In this document: positions 33,820-46,914 of the stretch, piece by piece
How the letters are laid out: each line of letters begins with the position of its first letter
How positions within the stretch are numbered: position 1 is the stretch's first letter
Source of the DNA: Pyrus communis
Lineage: Eukaryota; Streptophyta; Magnoliopsida; Rosales; Rosaceae
NCBI RefSeq assembly: GCF_963583255.1
Contig: NC_084813.1
Span: forward strand, 11,580,001 to 11,644,000
Direction: 5' to 3'
Length of the DNA: 64,000 nucleotides
Made by a program: the position numbers and the translations under genes
The notes under the pieces: model-generated
Told to the model about the DNA's origin: nothing
The model's database searches: none
What the model saw: only the letters and a program-made list of their open reading frames with translations

Positions 33820-35671
33820 TGATGTGATATATAATAGCACTCAAATTAAACCCTCTTTTTGACAATTGTAGTATAGATATAAGTAGGGATCGTTCTAGGC
33901 CGGGGATTAGGAGGGATTGCTAATCTAATGAAAACTGACTCAAAGATACAAAAATATGCTTCAAAACACTTAAACAAACTCAAAAGACTCTTAACTAAAC
34001 TTATATGACTCAAAACAAACTTAAAAGACTCAAAACAACACAAAACAATAAAAAAGACTCAAACTAGACTCTAGGATTCAATTTGCACGAAAATAGAATT
34101 GGTTTTGACTCAAAAGACTCAAAAACACATTTTAGGACAGATTTGACACAACTAAATAAAGGGGATTGGGTTTTTGACGAATTTAAGATAAAAACAAGTA
34201 ACTAAAAGACTTAAACAAGGTTTGCACGAATTTGGGGATATGGATGGGTGATTAGCTAGCTAAAGGGTCCTTCTCCACACATGACACACTTGCATACAAA
34301 TTGATTTCCAGTGCTTTTCGATAAACCATGAACCTCAACACCCCAGATTAACCGTGACAATTTCCAGTGCTTTTCGATAAACCATGAACCTCAACACCCC
34401 AGATTAACCGTGACATCACTAATTAACCCTCAGATTTTCCTTAAGTTATTGGATTGGATGACATCATACGACAACCCAAAGCATTCTTCAAAAGTCCCCT
34501 ACATGACTTCATAATAGAGATACAATCAAAGATCATTACGTTCTATGAAAATCATAAGTATTGACAAAGCACTTGTAACTATGACATCATGATACTCATG
34601 CTAGGAATTTACTTAACATGATTGTGAAAACAACCTTAACTACTTGTGAATATAAGTTTGTAACGATTATGTGAAACTCCCTTATATTCTAGCCCCAAAT
34701 TCATGCATGCAAACTAAGTGTGCACCCTTAATCAACAAACAAGAATAAGTTATCCATCAAACGGTTAAGTAAATTGCATTCACAATTTATGAAATCACAA
34801 CTGGAATTAATCAATTCATATTGCAAATATAATCATGGTTTCAAAGTCTCCCCTAGCTAAAACAAAATTAGTTCCTCATGTTTACAACAAAACAAAGAGA
34901 ATATAAATTAAACATTGAAAACAAAGATTGAATACACCTAGAAACACTCCAACAATCCAAGTTTGAATGGCCAAAACGTCCAAGGCTTCTCCTCTCTTCT
35001 TTCTCCTTCTTTGTTGCGGCACAAGGGTGTTTGGGTATGAATTATGGTGATGGATGGATAGGTTGGATGGTGGTAGGGGGTGGATGATGGTTGAATGAAT
35101 GGGGAGAATGAGGAATAATTCGTATGGATGTGTATGGCTGTCTAGAATCCCCAATCTGTGCGGCAGATTGTGTTAATATAGAGGAAGAAAGGTTAAGGCA
35201 ATAAGTAATTAATTTGGGAAGGTTTTTAGCTCCAAATCCTCAAGGAAAAAGGGTAACAAATCAGAATCCTAATGGAAAAGGGAAGGAAAGTTGCGGCATT
35301 GACTAGAAGAAAAGGGGAAAGAAGATATATGGCAGATTTTGGAAGAAAAGGGTAAGAAAGGTGCGGTATAGACTAGCATAGTGCAAGGAATCTTTGGTTT
35401 GTGTCCTAAAATGCATAAGATTAGGAAAGGTCAAACAAAAATAGGAAACCTTGGCTTAACTTTCCTACTTCCAGTAGGAAACCTTCTTTGACTAGGAATC
35501 CTTTCCAAGCCCAATTTTGCTCCAAAATGCTCCAAAATGCACCTTTTTGCTTCCTTAGCCATATGAACCTAAAAACACACGAAAATGGCTTAAACTACTA
35601 AAATAACTATGAACTAACAACATAAACGCACGAAAACAAGCTAGCTAAGTCGCCTAAATATGCTCGTATCA
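33820..35671 (-). repeat. 3' LTR of a B element
   Basis: It is 1,852 bp, TGATGTGATATATAATAGC to ATATGCTCGTATCA, with one change in the U3 start (CTCCT to CTCGT). It is followed by PPT and internal sequence, so it is a 3' LTR. It contains a 56-base tandem duplication (34305-34360 and 34361-34416) that is absent from other B LTRs. Confidence 0.9.
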
Positions 35672-35682
35672 AATTCCCCCAC
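35672..35682 (-). other. Polypurine tract of the B element
   Basis: In sense it is GTGGGGGAATT, directly before the 3' LTR. Confidence 0.93.
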
Positions 35683-37615
35683 ACTTAGCTTTTGCTAGTC
35701 CTCGAGCAAAACAAAACAAAAGAAACAAAAAGAACACAACCAAAACAAACTCTAAACCTTCCAACAATTACCTTAGGGATTTCCAATGCACATGACATAT
35801 CAAAGAACATCATTCCCACGGTTTCTAGCTTTCTTTACACTTTAGCAAACACTTAACCATAGTTACCACTTATTAATTCACATTTAATCAATTAAAACAA
35901 TGTTTTGAATGTAGTAACATGCCTTAGAGAATTCCCTCAATTCCTCACTAGAATGCACTCTATTTTCACACAGATTTTCTAACTACACACCCTACACTAG
36001 GTATATGTGAGAAGATTGATTTAAATATGAAGACTAACACTCACATATGTTATATCAAAGAAAGCATTTTCTGGATTTACGACAATGGCATGTTTATGAT
36101 CTCATGAATGGAATGCTACTACTTAGAACGAGAACCAGTGATTCCATATGATCATACCAAATTCAAACTCCACATATTGAATACATAACATCAAGATAGA
36201 AGTTGAGGGTTGTAACAGGGCTAAGGGTATTGGTTAACAAAGAAAGGTAAAGAAAAACAAAGGTTCTTAAAGCAATAGGAAGCAAAGTAATGAAATTGAC
36301 ACTTAAACTCACTTTTGATGGCAGAAATTAACTTTTAAATAGAAGGATTAGGGTCAAATTCAAACTTTTGGACCCCTTCTTCAACAACCAACACTTGTGA
36401 GATCATTCTCACTTATTTTTCAACTCTTTTTCTTTCTTTTCACCACTTTTCTATTTTCTTTTTAATTATCCACGAATTTTTTCTTTTATTTTCTTCTTTG
36501 ATGTGCCCTATTACCTTCCCCCACACTTGTTTTCTGCAATATGTTGATCAAAAGAAATTCATTCTAAGTCATGCTTCACTATCCTTTAAGAACAAGGGTA
36601 TGGGAAGTCCTAATCTAGGCTAGGTAAGGATAGTGTGGTTAACAAAGAAAATAGGCTTGAAAAGGCTCGAAAGGGTTAATCCTACAATACATATGAAAAG
36701 GGATAGGCTTTTTGGCTTTGACTTGACTAACAACTTCATCTTATTGTATGTTATGCAATCAGTATCATGCTTTGAATGAAATGGGCATGAGTTCTAGTAT
36801 TTGGAACTATAATGATGAAATGCATTCTAAGTAGCAACCAAGCAAAGAATAATGAGATCATGCAACGACTTTAGAAAACAAGATATCACAGATTATACTC
36901 TCCAAAGAACGTTTTAGGCTCAGGTCTCTCGGGGATGTAGCTTTAGTTTGAGTTTCTTCCTTCAAGCATGTTACAAAAACTGATTTTCTCTTTGTAATTA
37001 CATGTGAGTTCATAAGCTATAACCATAACCAAGCATAAACCAAAGCATAAATCAACTTCCAGCCATGTTTACAACATTCTTTAATAGTCATGCAATTAAA
37101 AACCAAATCCTCATCATTGTGTTGGAAGGTATCCTAAGACACAAACAATCACACAAAAACAACTTTAAAACAACTCTTTTTGGGTTTTTCAAAACTGTTT
37201 TGCAATTTTTTTTTGTAAATTTTCGGATTTTCTGAACAAAAGACATGAAAACACTTCAAAACACTCTAAAAACACTTAAAAACAGTGAGAAACAACATTA
37301 TAAGTGATGGGTGATAAAATCCCACGAAAATCATGCAAAATCATGCAGAAGCACTTGTTTACACCCCCCCCCCCCCCAACACTTAAATCAAACATTGTCC
37401 TCAATGTTTCAAACAAAGACTCATATGCAAACAACAAAAACCAACTAGCATGACAAAATAAACATAGTAAAGAGATAGAGATTAAAGAACGCAAATCTGA
37501 TTGTTTTGGCATGAATTGGTGAATTTCCCAATTTTGCTCTAGTGCAATGCATGGGTTGCCTCCCAAGAAGCGCTTGCTTTAACGTCGTGCAGCCGGACGA
37601 ACATGCTTCTTAGCC
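35683..37615 (-). mobile_element. 3' non-coding region of the B element
   Basis: It is colinear, in reverse, with 24932-26883. It has a PPT-like CCTTCCCCCACACTTG word near 36518-36535 and a 14-base C run (37364-37377) in the other PPT-like site. The conserved GGGTTGCCTCCCAAGAAGCG word lies at 37553-37572, close to the pol stop. No gene is seen. Confidence 0.8.
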
Positions 37616-40600
37616 TCACTTAGAGCCCACGGCATGGAGTGTATGGTCCTCCACAATCTGCCCTTCAACACTTGCATAATAGGGCTTCAAACGATGCCCA
37701 TTCACCTTGAAAGCTTGGCCATTCCTCAAGCTTTGGATTTGAACTGCGCCATATGGAAAAACATTAGTAACAACAAAAGGTCCAATGCACTTAGAACATA
37801 ACTTACTAGGAAATAAACGCAAGCGAGAATTAAAAAGTAAAACTTTTTGCCCTATGGAGAATGTTTTGCTTCGGATCATCTTGTCATGAAAAGCCTTGGT
37901 CTTGTCCTTGTAAATGCAAGCATTCTCATATGCTTCACGCCTAAGCTCCTCAAGTTCGTTCAATTGCAACTTTCTATGCATTCCAACCGCATCTATGTCC
38001 ATGTTGAATGTCTTGATCGCCCAATGAGCCTTGTGTTGTAACTCCACGGGGAGATGACAAGGCTTACCATACACTAGCCGAAAAGGGGACAATCCTATTA
38101 GTGTCTTGTAAGCCGTCCTATAAGCCCATAATGCATCCTCCAAACGCACACTCCAATCTTTTCTTGTTGGTCCAACGGTCTTTTCCAAGATGTGCTTGAT
38201 TTCTCTATTGGACACCTCGGCTTGGCCATTGGTTTGGGGATGGTAAGGTGTGGAAACCTTATGTGTGACTTGATACTTCTTGAGCAATGCTTCTATGGTA
38301 CGATTGCAAAAGTGAGAGCCTCCATCACTAATAAGCACTCGAGGCATCCCAAATCTAGCAAAAATGTTAGTCTTTATAAAATCTGCAATAACTCTAGAAT
38401 CATTAGTACGGGTGGCCTTGGCTTCCACCCATTTTGAGACATAATCCACCGCAAGCAAAATGTAAGTAAAACCAAACGAAGATGGGAAAGGGCCCATGAA
38501 ATCAATGCCCCAAACATCAAAAATTTCAACATTAAAGATGGGTGTTTGCGGCATTTGGTCCCTTGCACCTATATTTCCTATTCGTTGGCAACGATCACAA
38601 GTTAAACAAAATGTTCTAGCATCTTTAAAGATTGTTGGCCAATAAAACCCACATTCTAACACTTTAAGGGCAGTGCGTTGTGTGCCAAAATGTCCACCAC
38701 AAGCATAAGTATGACAAAAGGCTAGAATCGAATTAAACTCACAATCATGCACACAACGACGCACAATTTGATCTGCACAAAACTTCCACAAATATGGGTC
38801 ATCCCATACATAAAACCGTGCATCTTTTCTTAATTTATCACGTTGGTGCCTAGCTAGGGTACTTGGAACACGTTTTGACACCAAAAATTTGACCAAATCG
38901 GCATACCAAGGTTCACATACCTTAATGGACAACAATTGTTCATCAGGGAAAGTCTCTTGGATGGGTAAAGAGTCCTCATTGCACACCAAACGGCCTAGAT
39001 GGTCAGCAACTACGTTCTCACTCCCCTTCTTGTCTCGAATTTCGATGTCAAACTCTTGGAGAAGAAGCATCCATCTAATGAGCCTTGGTTTAGCCTCCTT
39101 TTTAGTGAATAAGTACCTAAGAGCTGCATGGTCAGAATATACAATCACTTTAGTGCCAAGTAAATATGAACGAAACTTATCTAAAGCAAACACAACGGCA
39201 AGAAGTTCTTTTTCAGTGGTGGAGTAGTTTAATTGAGCATCATTTAAGGTCCTAGAAGCATAATATATGGCGTGGGGTTGCTTATTCTTTCTTTGGCCCA
39301 AAACAGCCCCTATTGCATAATCGGATGCATCACACATTAGCTCAAAAGGCAACGTCCAATCTGGTGGAAGGATTATGGGTGCCATGGTAAGCTTGTCCTT
39401 GAGAAACTTGAATGCCTTCTCACACTCTTCGTTGAACTCAAACGCCACTTCCTTTTGTAGGAGACGGCATAGGGGTTGTGCAATCTTGGAGAAATCCTTG
39501 ATAAATCGCTTATAGAATCCTGTATGGCCAAGAAAAGAACGAACCTCTCTAACCACAGTAGGAGAGGGTAAGTAACGTACAAGATCTATTTTAGACTTAT
39601 CAACTTCAATGCCTTTTTCAGAGATGATATGACCCAAAACTATGCCTTGTTTAACCATAAAATGACATTTTTCCCAATTCAAAACAAGGTTAGTTTCCAT
39701 GCATCTTTTCAAGATTAAAGTAAGATTATGCAAACAATCATCAAATGAGTCTCCAAACACACTAAAATCGTCCATAAACACTTCAATGATCTTCTCAACA
39801 AAATCTGAGAATATACTTACCATGCATCGTTGGAAAGTGGCCGGTGCATTGCATAAACCAAATGGCATACGACGATATGCAAAAGTACCAAATGGACAAG
39901 TCAAGGTGGTCTTTTCTTGATCATCCGGCGCTATGACAATTTGATTATAACCCGAATAACCATCAAGAAAGCAATAAAAGGAATGACCGGCTAACCTTTC
40001 AAGCATTTGATCGATGAATGGCAAAGCGAAGTGATCTTTCCTTGTTGCGGCATTTAGCTTCCTATAGTCAATGCACACTCTCCAACCGGTTTGAATGCGT
40101 GTAGGCACAAGTTCATCTTCTTCATTCTTCACCACCGTGACTTCGGACTTCTTGGGAACCATTTGGACCAGTGAAACCCAACAACTATCCGATATAGGAT
40201 AGATGACGCCACAATCAAGCAATTTGATGATTTCCTTCTTCACTACTTCCATCATTGGTGGGTTGAGTCGACGTTGGGCTTCCCTTGATGGTTTGGCGCC
40301 TTCTTCCATGAGAATTCGATGCATGCACGTGGTAGGACTTATGCCCTTGATATCGGCCAAAGTCCACCCAATGGCCGTCTTGTGTTCTTTGAGAACCCTC
40401 ACCAATTTATCCTCCTCTTGTGCCGTGAGTAATGATGCTATAATGACGGGCAATGTGTCTTGCTCGCCCAAGAACACATACTTCAAGTGATTGGGTAATG
40501 GTTTGAGCTCAAGGGTAGGTGGTTGTTCTATAAAAGGAAGCAACTTATTAGTTGAAATTGGAATTGAAATTGGACTAGGGGACTTACCTTGGAGCCGTGG

Positions 40601-40656
40601 CAATGACTCTAGGGTTGCCACGATCTCAATTACATCCTCATCAAAGGCCACGGCAT
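37616..40656 (-). pseudogene. pol: pol: PR-RT linker, RT, RNaseH and complete integrase, open for over 1,000 codons
   Basis: Reading from the linker at 40656, this frame is unbroken to the TGA at 37616-37618. Numbering from Met at 40651: [10 protein letters not shown] at about 193-200, F-M-D-D at 292-295, RNaseH Asp at about 441, integrase HHCC zinc site at about 647-688. The integrase triad is D717, D776 and E812, with exactly 35 residues between the last two. The C-terminal domain has [12 protein letters not shown] and [12 protein letters not shown] words and ends in HAVGSK. All catalytic residues I can check are present. It lacks its own protease and gag in one piece because a solo LTR (40662-42803) splits the gene. 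It is the best-preserved enzyme set in the window. Confidence 0.93.
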
Positions 40657-40661
40657 AGTAT
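40657..40661. repeat. Left target-site duplication AGTAT of the solo LTR
   Basis: AGTAT is repeated at 42806-42810. The interrupted pol sequence resumes after it. Confidence 0.85.
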
Positions 40662-42803
40662 TGATAGGAGCATATTTAGGCGACTTACTTAGCTTGTTTT
40701 CGTGCATTTATGTTGTTAATTCATAGTTGTTTTAGTATTTTAAGACATTTTCGTATGTTTTTAGGTTCTAATGGCAAAGGGAGCAAGAAAATGCATTTTG
40801 AGGCTATTTGGAGCATTTTTGGGCATGGATTGGATAGCTTAACCATGGAGCAAAGTGGATGGACGAAATTGAAGACAAGAAGAGCTAGGAAAGGCTACAA
40901 ATCTGGTGGAAGAAGTTCTATTCCAATGAAGATAAGGAAGAAGCAAGAAACAAGGAACCTTATCCAACCTTATCCAACCTTATCTTATCCTATCCTAGAA
41001 ACCTTATCCTATCCTAACTCTAACATTATCCTATTCTATCCTATCCAAATCAGATTGGGACTTAAACCTAGCTAATTAGGGGGAATCAATTACACATCTA
41101 AACACCTATTTCAGTTTCTAGAAGACTTATCCATACCAATGTCGCAAGACACCATTCCTTGTAGGTTTAGGAATCACAATCCTTTTCCTACTCTTATATC
41201 ACATGTCCTAGGCCCTTTAGGATTAGGAATCTGCCTTAAACACAGTTTCTAAAACACCTTATCCTATCCCTACATGTGTGCCGCACCTAGCCTTCTAGAA
41301 CTCCCTGATTCCTAGCCGCACTACCTATTCCAAATCCCACTTGATTTCTGCCTTGAGTTAACCCTTTTTCAATGGGATTAGGCAATCCTTCTCCTTCACT
41401 AAGTGTGCCAAACTAGCCTATATAAATAGCCCTTGCCGCACCATTTAGACCACAACCCCTTCACACAACATTCATACATTCCTTCAGAAATCAACCCTTT
41501 GCCGTGACCTTGCAACCACCCATCCATCATTCCCCTACTTCCACACCTCCATCCCAACCTCCATACACCACCATCATCCCTTGCCGCACCACCATACATA
41601 CCTAAATCCATCCAAAACCCAGAAAATCATCCACAAAACCACCCTAGACCTTGTGCCGTGACTTAGCAAGAAAGAGGAGAAGGAAGACCAAGCCTTGGGC
41701 GTTTGTGCATTCGAGTTGGAGTGTTGGACGTTTCTAGGTGTAATCTATCTTTTATTTTTAATGTTTAATTCTATGTTGCTTTGTTTTGTCATGAACATGA
41801 GAGGCTAAACTCGTTTTAGCCTAGGGATGCTTTGAAACCATGATTACATTTATAATATGAGTTGATTAAGTCCAGTTGTGATTTCATAAATTGTGAACGC
41901 AATTTACTTAACCGTTTGATGGATAACTTATTCTTGTATGTTTATTAGGGAGGCCTACTTAATTTGCATGCTTGAATTTGGTGCTAGAATATAAGGGTGT
42001 TTCACATAATCGTCACAAACTTATATTCACAAGTAGTTAAGGTTGTTTTCACAATCATGTTAAGTAAATTCCTAGCATGCGTATCATGATGTCATAGTTA
42101 CAAGTGCTTTGTCAATACTTATGATTTCCATTGAACGTAATGATCTTTGACCGTATCTCTATTATGATGTCATGTAGGGGACTTTTGAAGAATGCTTTGG
42201 GTTGTCGTATGATGTCATCCAATCCACTAACTTAAGGGAAATCTGAGGGTTAATTAGTGATGTCACGATTAATCTGGGGTGTTGAGGTTCATGGTTTATC
42301 GGAAAAGCAACTGGAAATCAATTTATGTTTTGAAAGTATCATGTGTGGAGAAGTATCCCTTGGCTATCCCATCATCCATTAGTTTTTCTCAAATTCGTCC
42401 AAAATCTGTTTTAAAGTTTTAAGTTACTTGTTTTCTTTTAAATTCGTCCAAAATCAAAACCCCTTTTCTTACTTTGTCCAAATCTGTCCAAAGGAGTCTT
42501 TTTGAGTCTTTAGAGTCAAAACTAAGTATATTTTCGTCCAAATTAAGTCCTAAAGTATAAATTGAGTCTTTTTGGTTGTTTTGAGTTGTTTTGAGTCTTT
42601 AAAGTTTGTTTTGAGTCATACAAGTTAGTAAGAGTCTTGTGAGTTTATTTAAAGTGTTTTAAAGCATATTTTCACATCTTTGAGTCAATATTCATTAGAT
42701 TAGCAATCCCTCCTAATCCCCGGCCTAGAACGATCCCTACTTATATCTATACTACAATTGTCAAAAAGAGGGTTTAATTTGAGTGCTATATTATTTCACA
42801 TCA
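40662..42803 (+). repeat. Solo LTR (B type) inside pol
   Basis: It is 2,142 bp, TGATAGGAGCATATTTAGGC to TTATTTCACATCA, in opposite orientation to the pol it interrupts. It is flanked by AGTAT copies, with no internal region, so it formed by recombination between the two LTRs of a former full element. Two extra bases, AA (42804-42805), stand between the CA end and the right target copy. A CCTTATCC/TATCCTATCC array is at 40960-41048 and a TATA box at 41419-41426. Confidence 0.92.
41419..41426 (+). promoter_or_regulatory. Likely TATA box of the solo LTR
   Basis: TATATAAA in CTAGCCTATATAAATAGCC, same context as in the other B and C LTRs. Confidence 0.6.
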
Positions 42804-42805
42804 AA

Positions 42806-44606
42806 AGTATTGCAATTGTGTGCCGTGGGTTGCTATGGTGGCAGCCATGTGATCCTTCACTTCTATGCCATTTGTAATGACCGTTTCAAGTGCGTCTCCA
42901 TGTAATTGATCAAGGTGTACCTGCGCCAAAGAATCAAGAATATCAATAGAGAAACAGGAGTGATCATCATTAGGAAATTGCGTTGAAGTGCCCTTGAACA
43001 CGTCTATCTTAGTTCGGGCCGTTTTCATGAATGGCCTCCCAAGAAGAATCGGCAAGGATGGAGCATGGGTGGTTTCTTCCATTTCAAGAACGTAGAAATC
43101 CGCCGGAAAGATCAAATTATTCACCTGCACTAAGACATCTTCCAATACGCCCTTTGGATAGGCATTAGATCTATCGGGCAACTGAATAATCACACCATCA
43201 TTTTTTAATTCACCAACGTTCATTGAAACATAAATAGAGTATGGCATGACGTTAATTGAAGCCCCTAAGTCTAACATAGCATGTTCGAACTTAGTTTGGC
43301 CAATAATACAAGGAATTGTAAAGCTACCTGGATCTTTGCACTTTGGTGGTAACTTTCTTTGTAAAACAGCGGAAACGTTTTCACTTACCCTCACTACCTC
43401 TTTATGTGACGCCCTCTTCCTTGTAGTGCATAATTCCTTCAAGAACTTGGCGTATTTGGGTACTTGCTTTATGGCATCTAGGAGCGGGATATTGACTTGA
43501 ACTTTCCTAAACGTCTCAAGAATGTCCTTCTCATGCTCCTCCTTCTTTGTTTGCAAAAATCTGTGAGGAAAAGGAACATTGGGTGGAACGGGGTTAGAAT
43601 TAATCAATTTTGAACCCAACTTACCTTTGGTGCCCGAATGGGTTGGCATGGATGAGTTTTGGTCCTTATGTGCTTGCGGCAAAGGAGGTTGTGTCCTTGC
43701 CGTGGGCATGCTTGCAGCCTCCTCTTCATGTTGCAACGTTTCTTCTTCGTTAGGACTTGTTTGGGGTGGTGTGGATGTGGTGCCAACTTCTTTTCCACTC
43801 CTCAAAGTGATTGCTTTGGCAGATTCGAACCCTCCCTTTGGATTGACAATGGTTGAGCTTGGAAGCTTGCCTTGGTCTCGGAATTGCCCTACAAACTCGG
43901 CAATCTGCCCTATTTGCTTCTCTAATTGGTCCACCCTTTTGTCTTGGTTTTGCATCGCCTTGTTTTGATTTTCTTGCCCCTGAGACAAACTGGTGAGTAA
44001 CTTAAGAATTGTAGCATTATCTAAAGACGTACCTTGATGGTTTTGGGCAGATTGGGGTTGGGTTGAATCTTGGCCGTGGGTTTTGGTGTAAAACCCCAGG
44101 GGTTGCTGCCTAAAACCTCCTTGTTGGTAAGGTTGTTGAGGCTCCCTCCACTTGAAGTTTGGATGGTCTCTCCAACCCAGATTGTATGTATTGGAATATC
44201 AATCATTCCTTGGCTGATTTTGGCTTGGAAATCCAATGGCATTTGCACTCTCCCATCCCCCATTCTCAATCAATGGAGGGCACTTTTCCGAAGGATGACC
44301 TTGAATAGAACACACGCCACATACAATTGGACCTTGTATCTTCATTCCTTCGGCCATCTGAGACACAAGAGAAGTAAGATTAGCTAATTGAGTTTGAATG
44401 TCGGATTGAGAACTTACCTCATGCACTTGTTGCCGTGGGGGGTCCCTTTGCCCAATTCCTTCGTATTGTTGTGCATTGAGAGCCCGGTTCGCAATGAGAT
44501 TCTTAGCTGCCATGGGAGTTTTATCCACCAACGCATCTCCCGTCGAAGCATCAAGCATTTGCCTTTCAATGGAAGAAGACATTCATAGAAGTATTGAAGT
44601 AGAAGC
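42806..44606 (-). pseudogene. gag-pol: gag C-terminus and protease of the B element, broken
   Basis: This is the upstream part of the pol at 37616-40656, displaced by the solo LTR. In sense order it has the end of the Gag capsid domain, the CCHC knuckle (C-G-V-C..H..C), a TGA at 44199-44201 in place of a Pro codon, the linker, PPNVPFPHRFL, protease LDLGAS and the GRPFMKTARTKIDVFKG word. After that about 48 bases present in the 16859-20418 copy are missing (near 42977). A one-base change near 44575 shifts the frame before the QMLDAS word. The 5' end of gag is cut at 44606 by another B LTR. It is a dead copy whose frame is otherwise continuous with the enzyme region. Confidence 0.87.
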
Positions 44607-46728
44607 TGATGTGATATATAATAGCACTCAAATTAAACCCTCTTTTTAGACAATTGTAGTATAGATATAAGTAAGGATTGTTCTAGGTCGGGGATTAGGA
44701 AGGATTGCTATCTAATGAAAACTGACTCAAAGATGTGAAAATATGCTTTAAAACACTTAAATAAACTCAAAAGACTCTTAACTAACTTGTATGACTCAAA
44801 ACAAACTTTAAAGACTCAAAACAACTCAAAACAACCAAAAAGACTCAATTCAGACTCTAGGACTCAATTTGGACGAAAATACACTTAGTTTTGACTCAAA
44901 AGACTTAAAAAGACACTTTTGGACAGATTTAGAACAAGTAAGAAAGGGGGGGTTTGAGTTTGGACGAATTTAAAAGAAAACAAGTAACTTAAAACTTGAA
45001 AACAGATTTTGGACGAATTTAAGAAAAACCAATGGATGATGAACTAGCCAAGGGATACTTCTCCACACATGATACATTCAAACATAAGTTGATTTCCAGT
45101 TGCTTTTCCGATAAACCATGAACCTCAATACCCCAGATTAACCGTGACATCACTAATTAACCCTCAGATTTCCCTTAAGTTATTGGATTGGATGACATCA
45201 TACGACAACCCAAAGCATTCTTCAAAAGTCCCCTACATGACATCATAACAGAGATACAATCAAAGATCATTACGTTCAATGGAAATCATAAGTATTGACA
45301 AAGCACTTGTAACTATGACATCATGATACTCATGCTAGGAATTTACTTAACATGATTGTGAAAATAACCGTAACTACTTGTGAATATAAGTTTGTAACGA
45401 TTATGTGAAACACCCTTATATTCTAGCACCAAATTCAAGCATGCAAATTAAGTAGGCCTCCCTAATCAACATACAAGAATAAGTTATCCATCAAACGGTT
45501 AAGTAAATTGCATTCACAATTTATGAAATCACAACTGGAATTTATCAACTCATATTATAAACGTAATCATGGCTTTAAAGCATCCCTAGGCTAAAACGAG
45601 TTTAGCCTCTCATGTTCATAACAAAACAAAGGAAAAGAGAATTAAACATTGAAATAAAAGATAGATTACACCTAAAAACGTTCCAACACTTCAACTTGAA
45701 TGCATAAACGTCCAAGGCTTCGTCTTCCTTCTCCTTCTCCTTGCTAAGTCACGGCACAAACTGCTAGGGTGGTTTTGTGGATGATTTTCTGGGTTTTGAA
45801 TGGATTTAGGAAGGTATGGTGGTGCGGCAAGGGTTGTGGGTGGTGTATGGAGGATTGGGTTGAAGGTTTGGAAGTAGGGGAATGGTGGAAATTTGGATGG
45901 GAAGCTGCGGCAAAGGATGGGATTTTCTGTGAATGGAGGCAGGTTGTGTGGAAGGGAGATTAGGTCCATAAGGGTGCGGCATAAGGGTATTTATAAGGAA
46001 GAAAGAACCCTAAGGCTTTATTTCTTAGTTTAGGAAAGGAATTAACTCTAAATCTTTCAAGAATAGGAAACACAAAATCAGAAATTGAAGGGAATAGGAA
46101 GGTGACTTGCGGCAAAGGTTTGTAAGAAAGGGAATGTCATTTATTTTCTGAAATTAGGCAAGGACTTAGGAATATAAAAGGGTATGTGAGTTATGGCTGA
46201 GTTTGGTATGAAAAAGGAAAGTGTTTAAGTAGTTAGAATAGGGAACAAGGCCCTTCCTTGCACGGCAAGGAAGGGAAACATAAAGGGGACACACGGTAAT
46301 GACTTAAGGTTGCAAGGGATATTGTTTTGTGACCTAGAATAGGTAGGAGCCTTTGATGTTGCTAAAACATGGAGTCTTTAAGGATTAGAAAAGGTTGAAC
46401 CAAAATAGGAAACCTTGGCTTAACTTTCCTACATCAAGTAGGAAACCTTCTTTGACTAGGATTCCTCATTTGATTAGGAATCCTCTTGTGATTAGGAATC
46501 CTCACTCCATTAGGTCTTCAATTTCGTTCATTCCTTTTGCTCCAAACATAAGCTATCCATTCCAAGTCCAATTTTGCTCCAAAATGCTCCAAAAAGCACC
46601 TTTTTGCTTCCTTAGCCATATGAACCTAAAAACACACGAAAATGGCTTAAACTACTAAAACAACTATGAATTAACAATATAAATGCACAAAAACAAGCTA
46701 AGTAAGTCGCCTAAATATGCTCCTATCA
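44607..46728 (-). repeat. 3' LTR of a second B element, inserted in gag
   Basis: It is 2,122 bp, TGATGTGATATATAATAGC to ATATGCTCCTATCA. It interrupts gag after AGAAGC (candidate target GAAGC, 44602-44606). Near 46437-46510 it has several copies of a GATTAGGAATCCTC-like word. Only its 3' LTR and 186 bases of internal region remain. Confidence 0.9.
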
Positions 46729-46914
46729 AATTCCCCCACACTTAGCTTTTGCTAGTCCTCGAGCAAAACAAAAAGAAACAAAAAGAACACAACCAAAACA
46801 CATTCTAATCCTTCCAACATGTACCTCAGGGATTTCCAATGAACATGACACAATAAAGAACATCATTCCCACGGTTTTTAGCTTTCTTTACACTTCAACA
46901 AACAATTAATCATA
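46729..46914 (-). mobile_element. PPT and short 3' internal remnant of the second B element
   Basis: The PPT (sense GTGGGGGAATT) is at 46729-46739. The remnant is colinear with 50412-50595 up to the TTAATCATAG word, then stops. The next 15 bases (46915-46929) copy 46977-46991, and plus-strand gag leader follows. This marks a deletion joint with templated filler. Confidence 0.82.
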
